From positions 1 through 64,000 of the forward strand of contig JBQDZM010000007.1 in assembly GCA_052108535.1 (NCBI GenBank): a stretch of 64,000 nucleotides of DNA. The letters run 5' to 3'. The first letter of the stretch is position 1; each line of letters starts with the position of its first letter. Below are positions 37,717 to 45,450 of this stretch, one piece after another. Under the pieces are notes generated by a model. That model was given only the letters and a program-made list of their open reading frames with translations. It had not been told where the DNA came from and did no database searches. Origin of the DNA: Galactobacter sp052108535 (lineage in GTDB: Bacteria > Actinomycetota > Actinomycetes > Actinomycetales > Micrococcaceae). Position numbers and translations under genes: made by a program.

Positions 37717-38529
37717 TTACCGCGGCGACGTTGAGGCTGCCAGGCCCAGCACAAACGGCACCAGGTCCTTGAGGATGCGCTGGCTGGAGGCCAACGTCGC
37801 GGCATGGGTCGCGTCCGGTAGCCCCACGAACCGCCCATGTGGGAGCAAGCGGACGGCATCCAACGAATCCTTGTACCGCTGCTGGTCCCGAGTCCCCGCG
37901 ACCAGCAAGGCAGGCTGCGGGACTTTGCGCACAGCGAGGTCCGGCATTCCTGTGTCGTAGGTGTATGTGGCCCGGAACCAGGCGGCCAGCGCCAACGGGT
38001 CATTGCGGCGGAAGGCCGCCGCGGTGTTGGTGTCCAGCCCTGGACCGAAGCCCTTCACGAACGCATCGATGTCACCGCGCTCCAGGTCATCCAGATAACC
38101 GGGGTAGAAGATGTGCTCAATCTCCTGAGCCTGTTGCGCCCGGTGCGACCCCCCTAATGCCGCAAAGGCGATAACCCGCTCCGGATGGTGTTCCACCAGC
38201 TGCCATGCGACGCGGGCGCCCATGGAGTAGCCCACCACGATGGCGGATTCGATCCCCTCGGCGTCCAGCACGGCCAGGACGTCGGAGACCATCAGCTCTG
38301 GCGTGTAGGCCTCGACATCGTGGGGTTTGTCGCTACGCCCGTGCCCGCGGGCGTCCGGGCGCACGTGCGTGTAGCCGGGGAAGGCCTTGAGGTAGCCGAG
38401 TCCCCGCCACGGCACGCGGGAGAGGGCGGAGCCGTGCAGCCACACGATGGCGGGGCCCCCGCCCTCGATCTCGTAGGAGAGGCGGGTGCCGTCGGCAGGG
38501 TTAACTACTTCTGCTTTGCGGGTGCTCAC
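37717..38529 (-). CDS. Alpha/beta-fold hydrolase
   Basis: A ~270-aa serine hydrolase. The oxyanion region is IVWLHGSALS and the nucleophile elbow VVGYSMGAR. Acid and base are probably in VAGTRDQQRYKDS and LPDATHAAT. No signal peptide. GTG 38529 (VSTRKAEVV) fits family length; an ATG at 38562 would extend it by 11 residues. The substrate cannot be told; the family includes esterases, lactonases and epoxide hydrolases. Confidence 0.82.
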   Translation of the reverse strand: MSTRKAEVVNPADGTRLSYEIEGGGPAIVWLHGSALSRVPWRGLGYLKAFPGYTHVRPDARGHGRSDKPHDVEAYTPELMVSDVLAVLDAEGIESAIVVGYSMGARVAWQLVEHHPERVIAFAALGGSHRAQQAQEIEHIFYPGYLDDLERGDIDAFVKGFGPGLDTNTAAAFRRNDPLALAAWFRATYTYDTGMPDLAVRKVPQPALLVAGTRDQQRYKDSLDAVRLLPHGRFVGLPDATHAATLASSQRILKDLVPFVLGLAASTSPR

Positions 38530-38565
38530 GGGTCCATTGTCTCGTGTCCACCTCGGTGACAAATA

Positions 38566-38631
38566 ACGGTGGATCCTCCACTTTACGGTGCTCAGTGCGA
38601 GCTAAGCACCGTAAAGTGAAGCATCCACCGT
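38566..38631. repeat. Large 27-bp-arm inverted repeat
   Basis: Left arm 38566-38592 and right arm 38605-38631 match at 25 of 27 positions around a 12-nt loop. It lies between two minus-strand genes. No T-tract follows, so a cruciform, insulator or attenuator is as likely as a terminator. Confidence 0.7.
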
Positions 38632-38640
38632 AAGACGGAG

Positions 38641-39333
38641 TCAGATCTGCGCGCCGGGAATCCTGCCACCGGCCACACCGGCGATCCAGTCGTCCAGGCC
38701 CACCGTTCCGTTGGTGAAGTCCAGGGTCTGCCCCACGCTCTGAGGGTTGGCCAGGGCGGCCGCCACGACCTCCGCCACCAGTTCCCGTGACGTCTCCCGG
38801 CCAAGGGTGCCGGCCTCCCCGGGCTTCCCGGCCGGAGTCACACCGTGCGGGGACGCCTCCAGGGTGAGGCTGCCCGGGCCCACGATGGTCCAGTCCAGGC
38901 TGGCGGTGCGCAGGTGAACGTCCGCCGCCAGTTTGGCTTCCTGATACGTGAAGAACGAGTCGGACTCCTCCACTCGGTTGACGCGCCCGGCACCCAGGTA
39001 GCTCACCATGACGTAGCGCTTCACTCCCGCGGCGACCGCTGCATCCATCGAACGGATCGCGGCATCCCTGTCCACGGCGTTGGTGCGGGCGGGGTTTCCG
39101 CCTCCCGCGCCCGCTGACCAGACGACGGCATCCTGCCCGTCGAACGCCTGGACCAGATCCTCCGTTGAGGCGTCCTCGACCGACAGCACCAACGGCTGCC
39201 CACCTGCCGCAATCACGTCCGCCGACTGTTCTGGATTACGGATCACCGAGGTGACCTGGTGGCCAGCCTCCGCCAGCAGCGGGGTCAGGAGTAGCGCGAC
39301 CTTGCCGTGGCCGCCAATCAAGATGATGTTCAT
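38641..39333 (-). CDS. NAD(P)-binding atypical SDR (YwnB/HIM1-like)
   Basis: A 230-aa Rossmann protein with the N-terminal nucleotide loop IILIGGHGKVALLL and a basic VIRNPEQ after the second strand, suggesting NADP. The VMVSYLGAG region stands where classical SDRs have the catalytic Ser/Tyr; a normal YxxxK motif appears as YQEAK. Atypical SDRs of this group act as oxidoreductases or redox sensors. No operon partner is clear. Confidence 0.85.
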   Translation of the reverse strand: MNIILIGGHGKVALLLTPLLAEAGHQVTSVIRNPEQSADVIAAGGQPLVLSVEDASTEDLVQAFDGQDAVVWSAGAGGGNPARTNAVDRDAAIRSMDAAVAAGVKRYVMVSYLGAGRVNRVEESDSFFTYQEAKLAADVHLRTASLDWTIVGPGSLTLEASPHGVTPAGKPGEAGTLGRETSRELVAEVVAAALANPQSVGQTLDFTNGTVGLDDWIAGVAGGRIPGAQI

Positions 39334-39434
39334 GGCCCCATCCCACGCTCAACGTCCACGCACCGCAAGGAAATCAGCGCAACGCGAAAGCTGACCTAGC
39401 GATCCAAGCGGGCTGCGGCCTCACCCGGCCACCT

Positions 39435-39908
39435 TCACTCGGCCGCTGGCGCCACCGTTTCCGAGTCGGCAACAGGTTCGGCGACAGGTTCCGCGGCCTT
39501 CACGGTCTCCGGGGCACCGGTGGTCACCGAGATCTTGCGGGGCTTGGCGGACTCGCGCACCGGGATGGTCACGGTCAGAACGCCTCGGTCGTACCGAGCA
39601 CTGATGTTCTCAACGTCCACACCCTGCCCAAGGTTGAGCTGGCGGACGAAGGAGCCGTCGCGGCGTTCACGGGTGATCCACTGGACGTCACCGGCCTCGG
39701 CGATGCGGCGCTCCGCGCGGACGGTCAGCAGCTGGCCGTCGAGGTCCAGATCGACGGAATCCGGGTCGATCCCGGGGAGGTCGGCCTCCAACAGATAGCG
39801 GTCGCCGTCGCGGTAGAGGTCCATCGGCATCTTCTCGGGGCTATTCCCCGGGCGCACCGCCTGCACCACTCGGTCGATCTCACGGAACGGATCAAAAATG
39901 CTGGCCAT
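39435..39908 (-). CDS. Small heat shock protein, Hsp20/alpha-crystallin family
   Basis: A 157-aa ATP-independent holdase. The alpha-crystallin domain runs ~35-130 (YLLEADLPGIDPDSVDLDLDG to YDRGVLTVTIPVRE, with the GVLT signature). An Ala/Glu/Val-rich tail closes the protein. AGGAG precedes ATG 39908. A HAIR-like inverted repeat ~84-104 bp upstream predicts control by HspR. Confidence 0.94.
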   Translation of the reverse strand: MASIFDPFREIDRVVQAVRPGNSPEKMPMDLYRDGDRYLLEADLPGIDPDSVDLDLDGQLLTVRAERRIAEAGDVQWITRERRDGSFVRQLNLGQGVDVENISARYDRGVLTVTIPVRESAKPRKISVTTGAPETVKAAEPVAEPVADSETVAPAAE

Positions 39909-39962
39909 CTGACATCACTCCTGGTTCTCATTGCCCGGGTCATGTCCCCGGGCGGGGCTTCA

Positions 39963-39981
39963 CGGTCGATCACGTCGACCG
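39963..39981. promoter_or_regulatory. Inverted repeat in the hsp20 leader
   Basis: CGGTCGA-N5-TCGACCG is a perfect 7-bp-arm inverted repeat between the HAIR-like box and the hsp20 start. It could be a second operator or an RNA hairpin in the 5' leader. Confidence 0.35.
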
Positions 39982-39991
39982 TTTCACCAAT

Positions 39992-40012
39992 CTTGAGCGT
40001 CTTTGGCTCAGG
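39992..40012. promoter_or_regulatory. HAIR-like HspR box upstream of hsp20
   Basis: CTTGAGC-N7-GCTCAGG matches the HspR-associated inverted repeat (CTTGAGT-N7-ACTCAAG) in arm length, arm sequence and the 7-bp spacer. The inner T-A pair is replaced by a compensating C-G pair and one outer base differs. It lies upstream of hsp20 in the divergent gap shared with the AI-2E gene. Confidence 0.7.
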
Positions 40013-40164
40013 TTTTATTCCTGGCCGCCCTCCGAAACCACCTACCCCACTATTCGACACCCCCCGGTGGCCGTGTGTCACTATGGTCATCCACCCGGAT
40101 TTCCAACGATCGGCGCCCACAAGGCGCAGACTCGCGGGAAGCGCACCTGGAAGGTACTCATCTG

Positions 40165-41418
40165 TTGATCACCCGTAGACGCCAGCATCCCGAAGGTCAG
40201 CCACCCACGGGATCCACGCCCACCGTCTCCCGCCGCGACGCCCGGTCAGACCACCAGGACGACCAGACCTCCCAGCCCCTACGCCCCGGCCGCGAACGGG
40301 TGGCTCATCTCTGGTCGGACCACCTGGGCACCCTGGGGACGCGCTCGCTGCAGATCATCCTGCTCATCGTGCTGTTGACCGGAATCTTCATCGGGATCTC
40401 CACCCTCTCTGTGGTGGTCATCCCCGTCATGCTCTCCACCATCCTGGCCTGCGCCCTCTGGCCGCTGGTCCGCCTCCTGCGCAAGAAGCTCTCCGCGATG
40501 CTGACAGCATGGACCGTCCTGATCGGCGCCTTCCTGGTTCTGGGTGGCATTGTCACCGGCATCGTTGCGACGGTGATCAACGAATGGGACGGCCTGGCCA
40601 AGAAGGCAGTGGAAGGCTTTGAGCAACTCCAGAAGTGGGTGGAACACCTGCCCTTCACCATCACCCAGGACCAGGTCGACTCCGCTCTGGGCGCCGCTGG
40701 CAACTTCCTCACCAGCGCCAGCTTCGGCTCCACCGCCCTCTCCGGCCTGTCCACCGCAGGTAATTTCTTCACCGGACTGGTGCTGGCCCTCGTCGTGATG
40801 TTCTTCTTCCTGAAGGACGGCGACAAGATCTGGCAGTTCCTGGTCTCCTGGGTTCCGGAGCGCCACCGTGCAACTTGGCAGAAGGCAGGTTCCCGCGGCC
40901 GCGATTCGTTCGGAGGCTACCTGCGCGGCACCACCATCGTGGCCGCAGTGGACGCCCTCGGCATCGGGCTCGTCATGCTCTTCTGCGGCGTTCCTCTGGC
41001 GTTCCCCCTGGCCATCCTGGTCTTCCTCGGCGCCTACATCCCCATGGTCGGCGCCACCGTGGCCGGCATCCTCTGCGTCCTGGTCACCCTCGTGTCGTCC
41101 GGCTTCTGGCCCGCCGTGATCGTGCTGATCGGCACCATCGCGGTGCAGCAGCTAGAAGGCAACCTGCTGCAGCCCGTGGTCATGGCCAACACCCTGAGCC
41201 TGCACGGCCTCGTGGTCCTGCTCGGCCTGACCGGAGGCACCGTGCTCGGCGGGATCGTGGGCGCCCTGATCTCCGTTCCGCTCATCGCCGCCGGCTGGGC
41301 CATGGTCAAGGTCATCAGCGACCGCGAGGGTCCGCTAGACGATCCGGCGGCACGCAAACGCCACAAATCAGTCAGGAAGCAGGCCAAGAAGCGGCTCAAG
41401 GCCGCCAAGCAGGCCTGA
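40165..41418 (+). CDS. AI-2E family transporter-like membrane protein
   Basis: A ~417-aa UPF0118/AI-2E family protein. A polar N-terminal tail (~1-50) precedes two or three helices (SLQIILLIVLLTGIFIG), a central region with WEHL-type soluble segments, the FFLKDGDKIW motif, and C-terminal helices with LGAYIPMVGA and EGNLLQPVVM. The Lys/Arg-rich tail is cytoplasmic. TTG 40165 with GGAAGG upstream is the best-supported start. Members export AI-2, Na+/H+ or unknown solutes; specificity is not visible. Confidence 0.85.
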   Translation: MITRRRQHPEGQPPTGSTPTVSRRDARSDHQDDQTSQPLRPGRERVAHLWSDHLGTLGTRSLQIILLIVLLTGIFIGISTLSVVVIPVMLSTILACALWPLVRLLRKKLSAMLTAWTVLIGAFLVLGGIVTGIVATVINEWDGLAKKAVEGFEQLQKWVEHLPFTITQDQVDSALGAAGNFLTSASFGSTALSGLSTAGNFFTGLVLALVVMFFFLKDGDKIWQFLVSWVPERHRATWQKAGSRGRDSFGGYLRGTTIVAAVDALGIGLVMLFCGVPLAFPLAILVFLGAYIPMVGATVAGILCVLVTLVSSGFWPAVIVLIGTIAVQQLEGNLLQPVVMANTLSLHGLVVLLGLTGGTVLGGIVGALISVPLIAAGWAMVKVISDREGPLDDPAARKRHKSVRKQAKKRLKAAKQA

Positions 41419-41427
41419 CACACCACA

Positions 41428-41477
41428 ATGCCCGACGGTTCGTTCCCACCAAGAGGTGGGAACGAACCGTCGGGCAT
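41428..41477. terminator. Bidirectional terminator, perfect 23-bp stem
   Basis: Arms 41428-41450 and 41455-41477 pair perfectly across the tetraloop AAGA; four more pairs (CCAC/GTGG) follow after a bulged A. TTTCC follows on the plus strand. It lies between the convergent AI-2E and ferritin genes. The stem contains TGCCCGACGG, also seen at other intergenic sites here. Confidence 0.85.
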
Positions 41478-41537
41478 GTGGTTTCCTGGCGCCCGAGGGC
41501 GCCTGGCCGGTCACGGGAGAGTGGCCGGTGACGGAGA

Positions 41538-42035
41538 TCAGGCCTCGTCGCGGCTGGCGAGCTCACGATCGAGGGCGAGGATGCCGGAGCCATCGTTGCC
41601 GATGCGCTTCACACGGCCGATGATCTCACCGACGGTGGCCTCTTCCTCGACCTGCTCGTCCACGAACCAGTTCAGCAGCGGGATCGAGTCGATGTCGCCG
41701 GCCTCGAGGGACAGGCGGTAGATGTCGCGAATGGCTTCGGAGACCTTGATCTCGTGCGCCAGCGAGGCCTCGAAAGCGTCCAGCACGGACTCGATCTTCA
41801 GCTCGTTGGCGGGGATGGCCTGGAAGACGGGGCGGGCGCCGCGATCAGTCATGTGTTCAATGAACTTGTCGCGGTGCTCCAGCTCCTCCTCGGCCTGAGC
41901 GCGGAACCAGGACGCAATGCCGGGCAGGTCGGCGAGTTCCATCTCCACCGCGAGCTGGCGGTAGGTGATGGAGGCTTCCTGCTCCATGGTGACCTGGCGA
42001 TTGAATGCTTCTTCGAGCTTCCCTGTAAGTTCCAT
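41538..42035 (-). CDS. ftn: Ferritin
   Basis: A 165-aa non-heme ferritin subunit; 24 copies would form the iron-storage cage. Ferroxidase ligands align with bacterial FtnA one position later: E18, E51, H54, E95 and Q128 (segments TMEQEAS, EEELEHRDKF, LAHEIKVSE, FVDEQVEEE). The hydrophobic four-helix pattern is complete. It is divergent from a TetR gene with repeated GCGTAA motifs between. Iron-dependent control is likely, but no clear IdeR box was seen. Confidence 0.94.
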   Translation of the reverse strand: MELTGKLEEAFNRQVTMEQEASITYRQLAVEMELADLPGIASWFRAQAEEELEHRDKFIEHMTDRGARPVFQAIPANELKIESVLDAFEASLAHEIKVSEAIRDIYRLSLEAGDIDSIPLLNWFVDEQVEEEATVGEIIGRVKRIGNDGSGILALDRELASRDEA

Positions 42036-42042
42036 GCCGCCA

Positions 42043-42142
42043 GCGTAAGTGCCTTTCGAGAATTACGCACCCAAGGACAGGCGTAACTATCTCCAGGTCT
42101 ACGACACGCCCGTCACGGAACCCCCTCAGGGAAGCCTTCCCT
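42043..42142. promoter_or_regulatory. Divergent ferritin/tetR control region with repeats
   Basis: GCGTAA occurs at 42043-42048, inverted as TTACGC at 42063-42068, and again directly near 42081. Further along, AGGGAAG-C-CTTCCCT (42128-42142) is a perfect palindrome. These could be TetR or iron-regulator operators. The assignments are untested. Confidence 0.4.
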
Positions 42143-42228
42143 TGGGATTCATGGGTCAATGCCGACTCGTTGGCGCCATTTTGCGGATGAACTGGCAACA
42201 GCGGCCCAGCGCTGAGACACTAAAGGAC

Positions 42229-43029
42229 ATGCCACGCCCACGCCGCTATGACGCCGCAGTCAGGAACCGCCTGCTGCAGGATGCCGCGCTGATCAGCGCA
42301 ACAGAAGGCCCCTCAGCTCTTTCCGCCCGCCGCCTCGCCACCCAGTCCGGGACCACCACCGCCGCCATCTATACGCTGTTCGGCGGCATGAACTCTCTGC
42401 GCGCCGCACTGACAGCGCAGGCTTTGGCTGATCTCAAGGACGCACTGAACACGGTTCCCGCTAATCCGGATCCCGTGCAGCAGCTCTTTAATCTCTCCAG
42501 CGCCTACCGCGACTGGGCAGTGGAGCACCCGCACGAGTACCGCTCCGTGTTCAATGACGCCCTCGGTAAGGCGGTTCGGCACAATTCCGAGCCGCCGCGC
42601 GCCACCAGCGGTCCCACGTCGCGCCCGCGTCAGAACGTCTTCATGGCTCAGCCCACCGAGGCCAACTCCGAATTCGTAGCGTTCACGACTCCGGGCGTCT
42701 ACCTCGACAGCGTGCACGAGGCCTGGCACGCCGTGCTGGAGCCCATCCATTCCGTCATCCTGGCCGGCCTCGAGTCGGGGGCGTTCACGGGCAGCGCGGA
42801 CCAGGCCGGGCCGCTGGCTCTTGCCGTGGTTTCCCTGCTCCATGGTGGCGTGTCACTGGAAGTCATCTCGGTCCTCGAGCCCACGTTGTCCGGCTTCGGA
42901 GCCTCAGTGTCCACCCCGGGCTTCTTCGAGCTCGCCACCCAGCGGTTGGTGGCCGGGCTCATCTCCGGCGGTTTCACCGACACCGGTGCACCGATCTCGG
43001 CCGGCAGCGGCTCACACACCGCGCAGTGA
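42229..43029 (+). CDS. TetR-family transcriptional regulator
   Basis: A 266-aa regulator with helix-turn-helix LSARRLATQSGTTTAAIYTLFGGMNSL near the N-terminus. The C-terminal part resembles the TetR_C_33/WHG type, with a long insertion rich in Pro, Ser and Thr (PPRATSGPTSRPRQ). ATG 42229 (MPRPRRYDAA) follows AAAGGA. Its stop overlaps the GTG of hslR by 4 bp. Target unknown. Confidence 0.85.
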   Translation: MPRPRRYDAAVRNRLLQDAALISATEGPSALSARRLATQSGTTTAAIYTLFGGMNSLRAALTAQALADLKDALNTVPANPDPVQQLFNLSSAYRDWAVEHPHEYRSVFNDALGKAVRHNSEPPRATSGPTSRPRQNVFMAQPTEANSEFVAFTTPGVYLDSVHEAWHAVLEPIHSVILAGLESGAFTGSADQAGPLALAVVSLLHGGVSLEVISVLEPTLSGFGASVSTPGFFELATQRLVAGLISGGFTDTGAPISAGSGSHTAQ

Positions 43030-43421
43030 CTCCCCCGACCTCCGCCAAGGTTCGCCTAGACGCTTGGCTGTGGTCGGTGCGGATCTACAAAACCCGCTCG
43101 GAGGCCACCGCCGCGATCCGCGCCGGGCATGCGCGACTCAACGGAAACCCCGTCAAGGCTGCCCAGGCCGTGGTGATCGGTGACCGGATCCGCGTGCGCA
43201 AGGCCGGACACGAGTTCGACCTCGAGGTCACTGCGCTGCTGGCCAAACGCGTCTCAGCTCAGGTGGCTCGCGCGTCTTACATTGACCATGCCCCGCCGCC
43301 GGTTCGCACGGTCATACCCATGGTCCCCGTCCGCGACCGTGGCGCCGGGCGTCCGACCAAGAAGGACCGCCGCGAAATGGACCGGCTGAGGTCTTCCTGG
43401 TCACACGTTGACGACGAGTGA
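43026..43421 (+). CDS. hslR: S4-domain RNA-binding protein, Hsp15-like
   Basis: A 131-aa protein with a single S4 RNA-binding domain (VRLDAWLWSVRIYKTRSEATAAIRAG, ARLNGNPVKAAQAVVIGDRI) and a basic C-terminal tail (GRPTKKDRREMDRL). Hsp15 rescues stalled 50S subunits carrying peptidyl-tRNA. GTG 43026 overlaps the TetR stop (GTGA), so the two are translationally coupled. Confidence 0.9.
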   Translation: MTPPTSAKVRLDAWLWSVRIYKTRSEATAAIRAGHARLNGNPVKAAQAVVIGDRIRVRKAGHEFDLEVTALLAKRVSAQVARASYIDHAPPPVRTVIPMVPVRDRGAGRPTKKDRREMDRLRSSWSHVDDE

Positions 43422-43497
43422 GCGGTACCGACTAGCCAAGGGCGGTCTAGTCACGTAGCGTGTAACCCGTAGTTCCCAGTTCTTCACCACGCTGGTC

Positions 43498-43627
43498 CGG
43501 CAGTCCCGGTCCTGGAGGCAAGATCAGGACCGACTGCACGTGCGCCAGAAGGGTGCACGTCAAACACCCCAGCGTCCGGGCCTGATCGTGTGATCGTCTC
43601 CGGACCGAAGAAAGGATCAGCAGCTAC
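43498..43627 (+). ncRNA. Structured 5' leader of the cold-shock gene
   Basis: The leader can form CGGTCCTG-N10-CAGGACCG and TGCAC-N13-GTGCA stems, and a CCGG-rich pair near the start codon. The ~150-nt structured leader resembles that of cold-shock mRNAs that refold with temperature. The transcript start is not mapped. Confidence 0.4.
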
Positions 43628-43831
43628 ATGGCTACTGGAACCGTCAAGTGGTTCAACCCTGACAAGGGCTTCGGCTTCATCGCTCCCGATGACTCCTCCG
43701 ATGATCTGTTCGCTCACTTCTCCGCCATCCAGTCCAACGGGTTCCGCACCCTGGACGAGGGCCAGCGCGTTGAGTTCGAGGTTGCCCAGGGCCCCAAGGG
43801 TCTGCAGGCACAGGACATCCGCGCCATCTGA
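43628..43831 (+). CDS. cspA: Cold-shock protein (CspA family)
   Basis: A 67-aa single cold-shock domain. RNP1 is KGFGFI and RNP2 is DLFAHFS; the N-terminal MATGTVKWFNPDKG is nearly invariant in the family. It binds single-stranded RNA and DNA as an RNA chaperone. AGAAAGGATC upstream provides the ribosome-binding site. It has its own structured leader and a terminator 40 bp downstream, so it is monocistronic. Confidence 0.97.
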   Translation: MATGTVKWFNPDKGFGFIAPDDSSDDLFAHFSAIQSNGFRTLDEGQRVEFEVAQGPKGLQAQDIRAI

Positions 43832-43870
43832 GCCGGACGTGACTGTCCACGGTGAAAACCGTGTGATGTA

Positions 43871-43907
43871 AAGAGGGGGAGGCCGCTGGCCTCTCCCTCT
43901 TCCTTTC
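43871..43907 (+). terminator. Rho-independent terminator of cspA
   Basis: AAGAGGGGGAGGCC pairs with GGCCTCTCCCTCTT around a 3-4 nt loop, with one bulge, and is followed by CCTTTCTCT. Position and T-rich tail support termination. Confidence 0.8.
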
Positions 43908-43950
43908 TCTCCCCACCCAACCTCTTCGCCCGCAACCTCCGTTAGACATT

Positions 43951-43982
43951 CGAGCGCTCGTTTGGACACCTTCGTGTCCAAA
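43951..43982. repeat. Palindrome plus hairpin between cspA and the luciferase-like gene
   Basis: A 10-bp palindrome CGAGCGCTCG is followed directly by TTTGGACAC-CTTC-GTGTCCAAA, a perfect 9-bp stem with a tetraloop. This may be a second terminator or an operator region for the next gene. Confidence 0.5.
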
Positions 43983-44070
43983 CTCCGTTGAGCGCCGCTG
44001 GACTCCGTCGTTGCGCCGCGGCCGCGCCGCCGTGGGAATACCAAATGCCCGACGGCCGTTGTCACCTATC

Positions 44071-45099
44071 GTGACTTCCTCCCCTGCCGTAGCTTCTTCC
44101 CCTGTTCTGTCCCTCCTCGACCTCGCACCCCGTAACGCGCAGGATCCCCCCGGCCAGGCGTTCAGCGACGCCGTCGAACTGGCGAGAACCGCGGAGGCAG
44201 CTGGCCTCGACGCGGTGTACTACGCGGAACACCACAACATGGCGACCATCGCCTCCTCCGCCACCTCGGTCCTCATGGGCCACGTTGCAGATCACACCTC
44301 GTCCATCACGGTCGGGGCCGCGGGGGTCATGCTGCCCAACCACGCGCCGCTGGTCATCGCAGAGCAATACGGAACCCTTGAGGCCATCCATCCCGGACGT
44401 ATCAGCTTAGGGCTGGGCCGCGCACCGGGCACCGATCCGAACACCCTGCGGGCCTTGCGCCGTTCCCCGAACGATGCCGAGCATTTCCCCCAGGACGTCA
44501 CCGAACTCCTTGGCTACCTTTCCGGCGAATCCAGCATCCCCGGCGTCACGGCCTACCCGGGGCACGCTTCCCAGGTCCCGGTCACGATCCTGGGCTCAAG
44601 CCTTTTCGGCGCCCATCTGGCCGCCCAATTGGGCCTGTCCTACGCCTTCGCCTCCCACTTCGCGCCAGCCGCACTGCGCAACGCCGCACACGTGTACCTG
44701 AACGAGTTCCAGCCCTCCGCCTACCTTGATGCTCCCCACCTGGCCATCGGAGTCGGCGTCGGCGTGGCGGCCACGCAGGAGGAGGCGGAGGAACGCTTCC
44801 GGTTGGTGGGCCGCGACCGGGTCCGTCAGATGCTTTCTCGCGGGAACCAGACGTTCACCGAGGAGGAACTGGACCTCGTGATGGATCACCCCACGGGCCG
44901 CCAGATCCTGGAGATGCTGTCCTTCTCCATCGTCGGAACGGAGGATTCCGTGCCCGAGCAACTCTCTGCTTTGGCAGACGAGTACGGTGCCCACGAACTG
45001 ATCACCGTGACGCATGCGCCGGATGCGGCCGGTCGCCTGGATTCGGTCCAGAGGCTGGGCAAGGCATGGTCGCAGTGGCAGGATCGGGAACAGCACTAA
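44071..45099 (+). CDS. LLM-class flavin-dependent oxidoreductase (luciferase-like)
   Basis: A 342-aa luciferase-like monooxygenase-fold enzyme using reduced flavin. Family blocks are LSLLDLAP at the N-terminus, YYAEHHNM, GVMLPNHAPL.VAEQYGTLEAIHPGRI and LGLGRAPGTD. The substrate is unknown. GTG 44071 gives the normal N-terminus. No ribosome-binding site is obvious, so a leaderless transcript is possible. Confidence 0.88.
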   Translation: MTSSPAVASSPVLSLLDLAPRNAQDPPGQAFSDAVELARTAEAAGLDAVYYAEHHNMATIASSATSVLMGHVADHTSSITVGAAGVMLPNHAPLVIAEQYGTLEAIHPGRISLGLGRAPGTDPNTLRALRRSPNDAEHFPQDVTELLGYLSGESSIPGVTAYPGHASQVPVTILGSSLFGAHLAAQLGLSYAFASHFAPAALRNAAHVYLNEFQPSAYLDAPHLAIGVGVGVAATQEEAEERFRLVGRDRVRQMLSRGNQTFTEEELDLVMDHPTGRQILEMLSFSIVGTEDSVPEQLSALADEYGAHELITVTHAPDAAGRLDSVQRLGKAWSQWQDREQH

Positions 45100-45158
45100 G
45101 TAGTCCGTCGGCACCCGCGGCGCTGGAGCCCACCGACGGCTCAAGCCGAGGAGGAGTC

Positions 45159-45419
45159 ATGGCCAACCGCGACAAGCCCCTATCCGTCAGGCGTGATAAG
45201 GACTTCGAGGACGACGACATGCGCCTCGAGGAACCGTTCATGGATGAGAACGACGGCCGTGACGGGACCCCCGGTCCCGGTTCCGACGACCCTGATTCTT
45301 TGGACCTTATGGATCCGCTCAAGCGCACCCGCAACAACGTTCGGGAGGCCTACGACGGCATGGACGGCGCGGCCGCCGTCACCGATCTGACGGAGAAGGA
45401 CGACGGCCCGCGCTGGTGA
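45159..45419 (+). CDS. Small acidic hypothetical protein, 86 aa
   Basis: A highly charged, probably disordered protein rich in Asp, Glu, Arg, Gly and Pro, without hydrophobic core or cysteines. A very strong GAGGAGGAG ribosome-binding site before ATG 45159 (MANRDKPLSV) supports translation. It follows the luciferase-like gene by 59 bp and may share its transcript. Function unknown. Confidence 0.75.
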   Translation: MANRDKPLSVRRDKDFEDDDMRLEEPFMDENDGRDGTPGPGSDDPDSLDLMDPLKRTRNNVREAYDGMDGAAAVTDLTEKDDGPRW

Positions 45420-45450
45420 CGTCTCCGGGATAGCTCGGCACTGGCGCCGA

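Noticed and set aside
37624..38631. Large inverted repeats as ends of an insertion sequence
   Set aside because: No transposase frame lies between them, the arms of the two repeats are unrelated, and the enclosed hydrolase is ordinary.
43484..44065. 193-codon minus-strand frame over cspA
   Set aside because: It is antisense to the clear cold-shock gene, its leader and its terminator.
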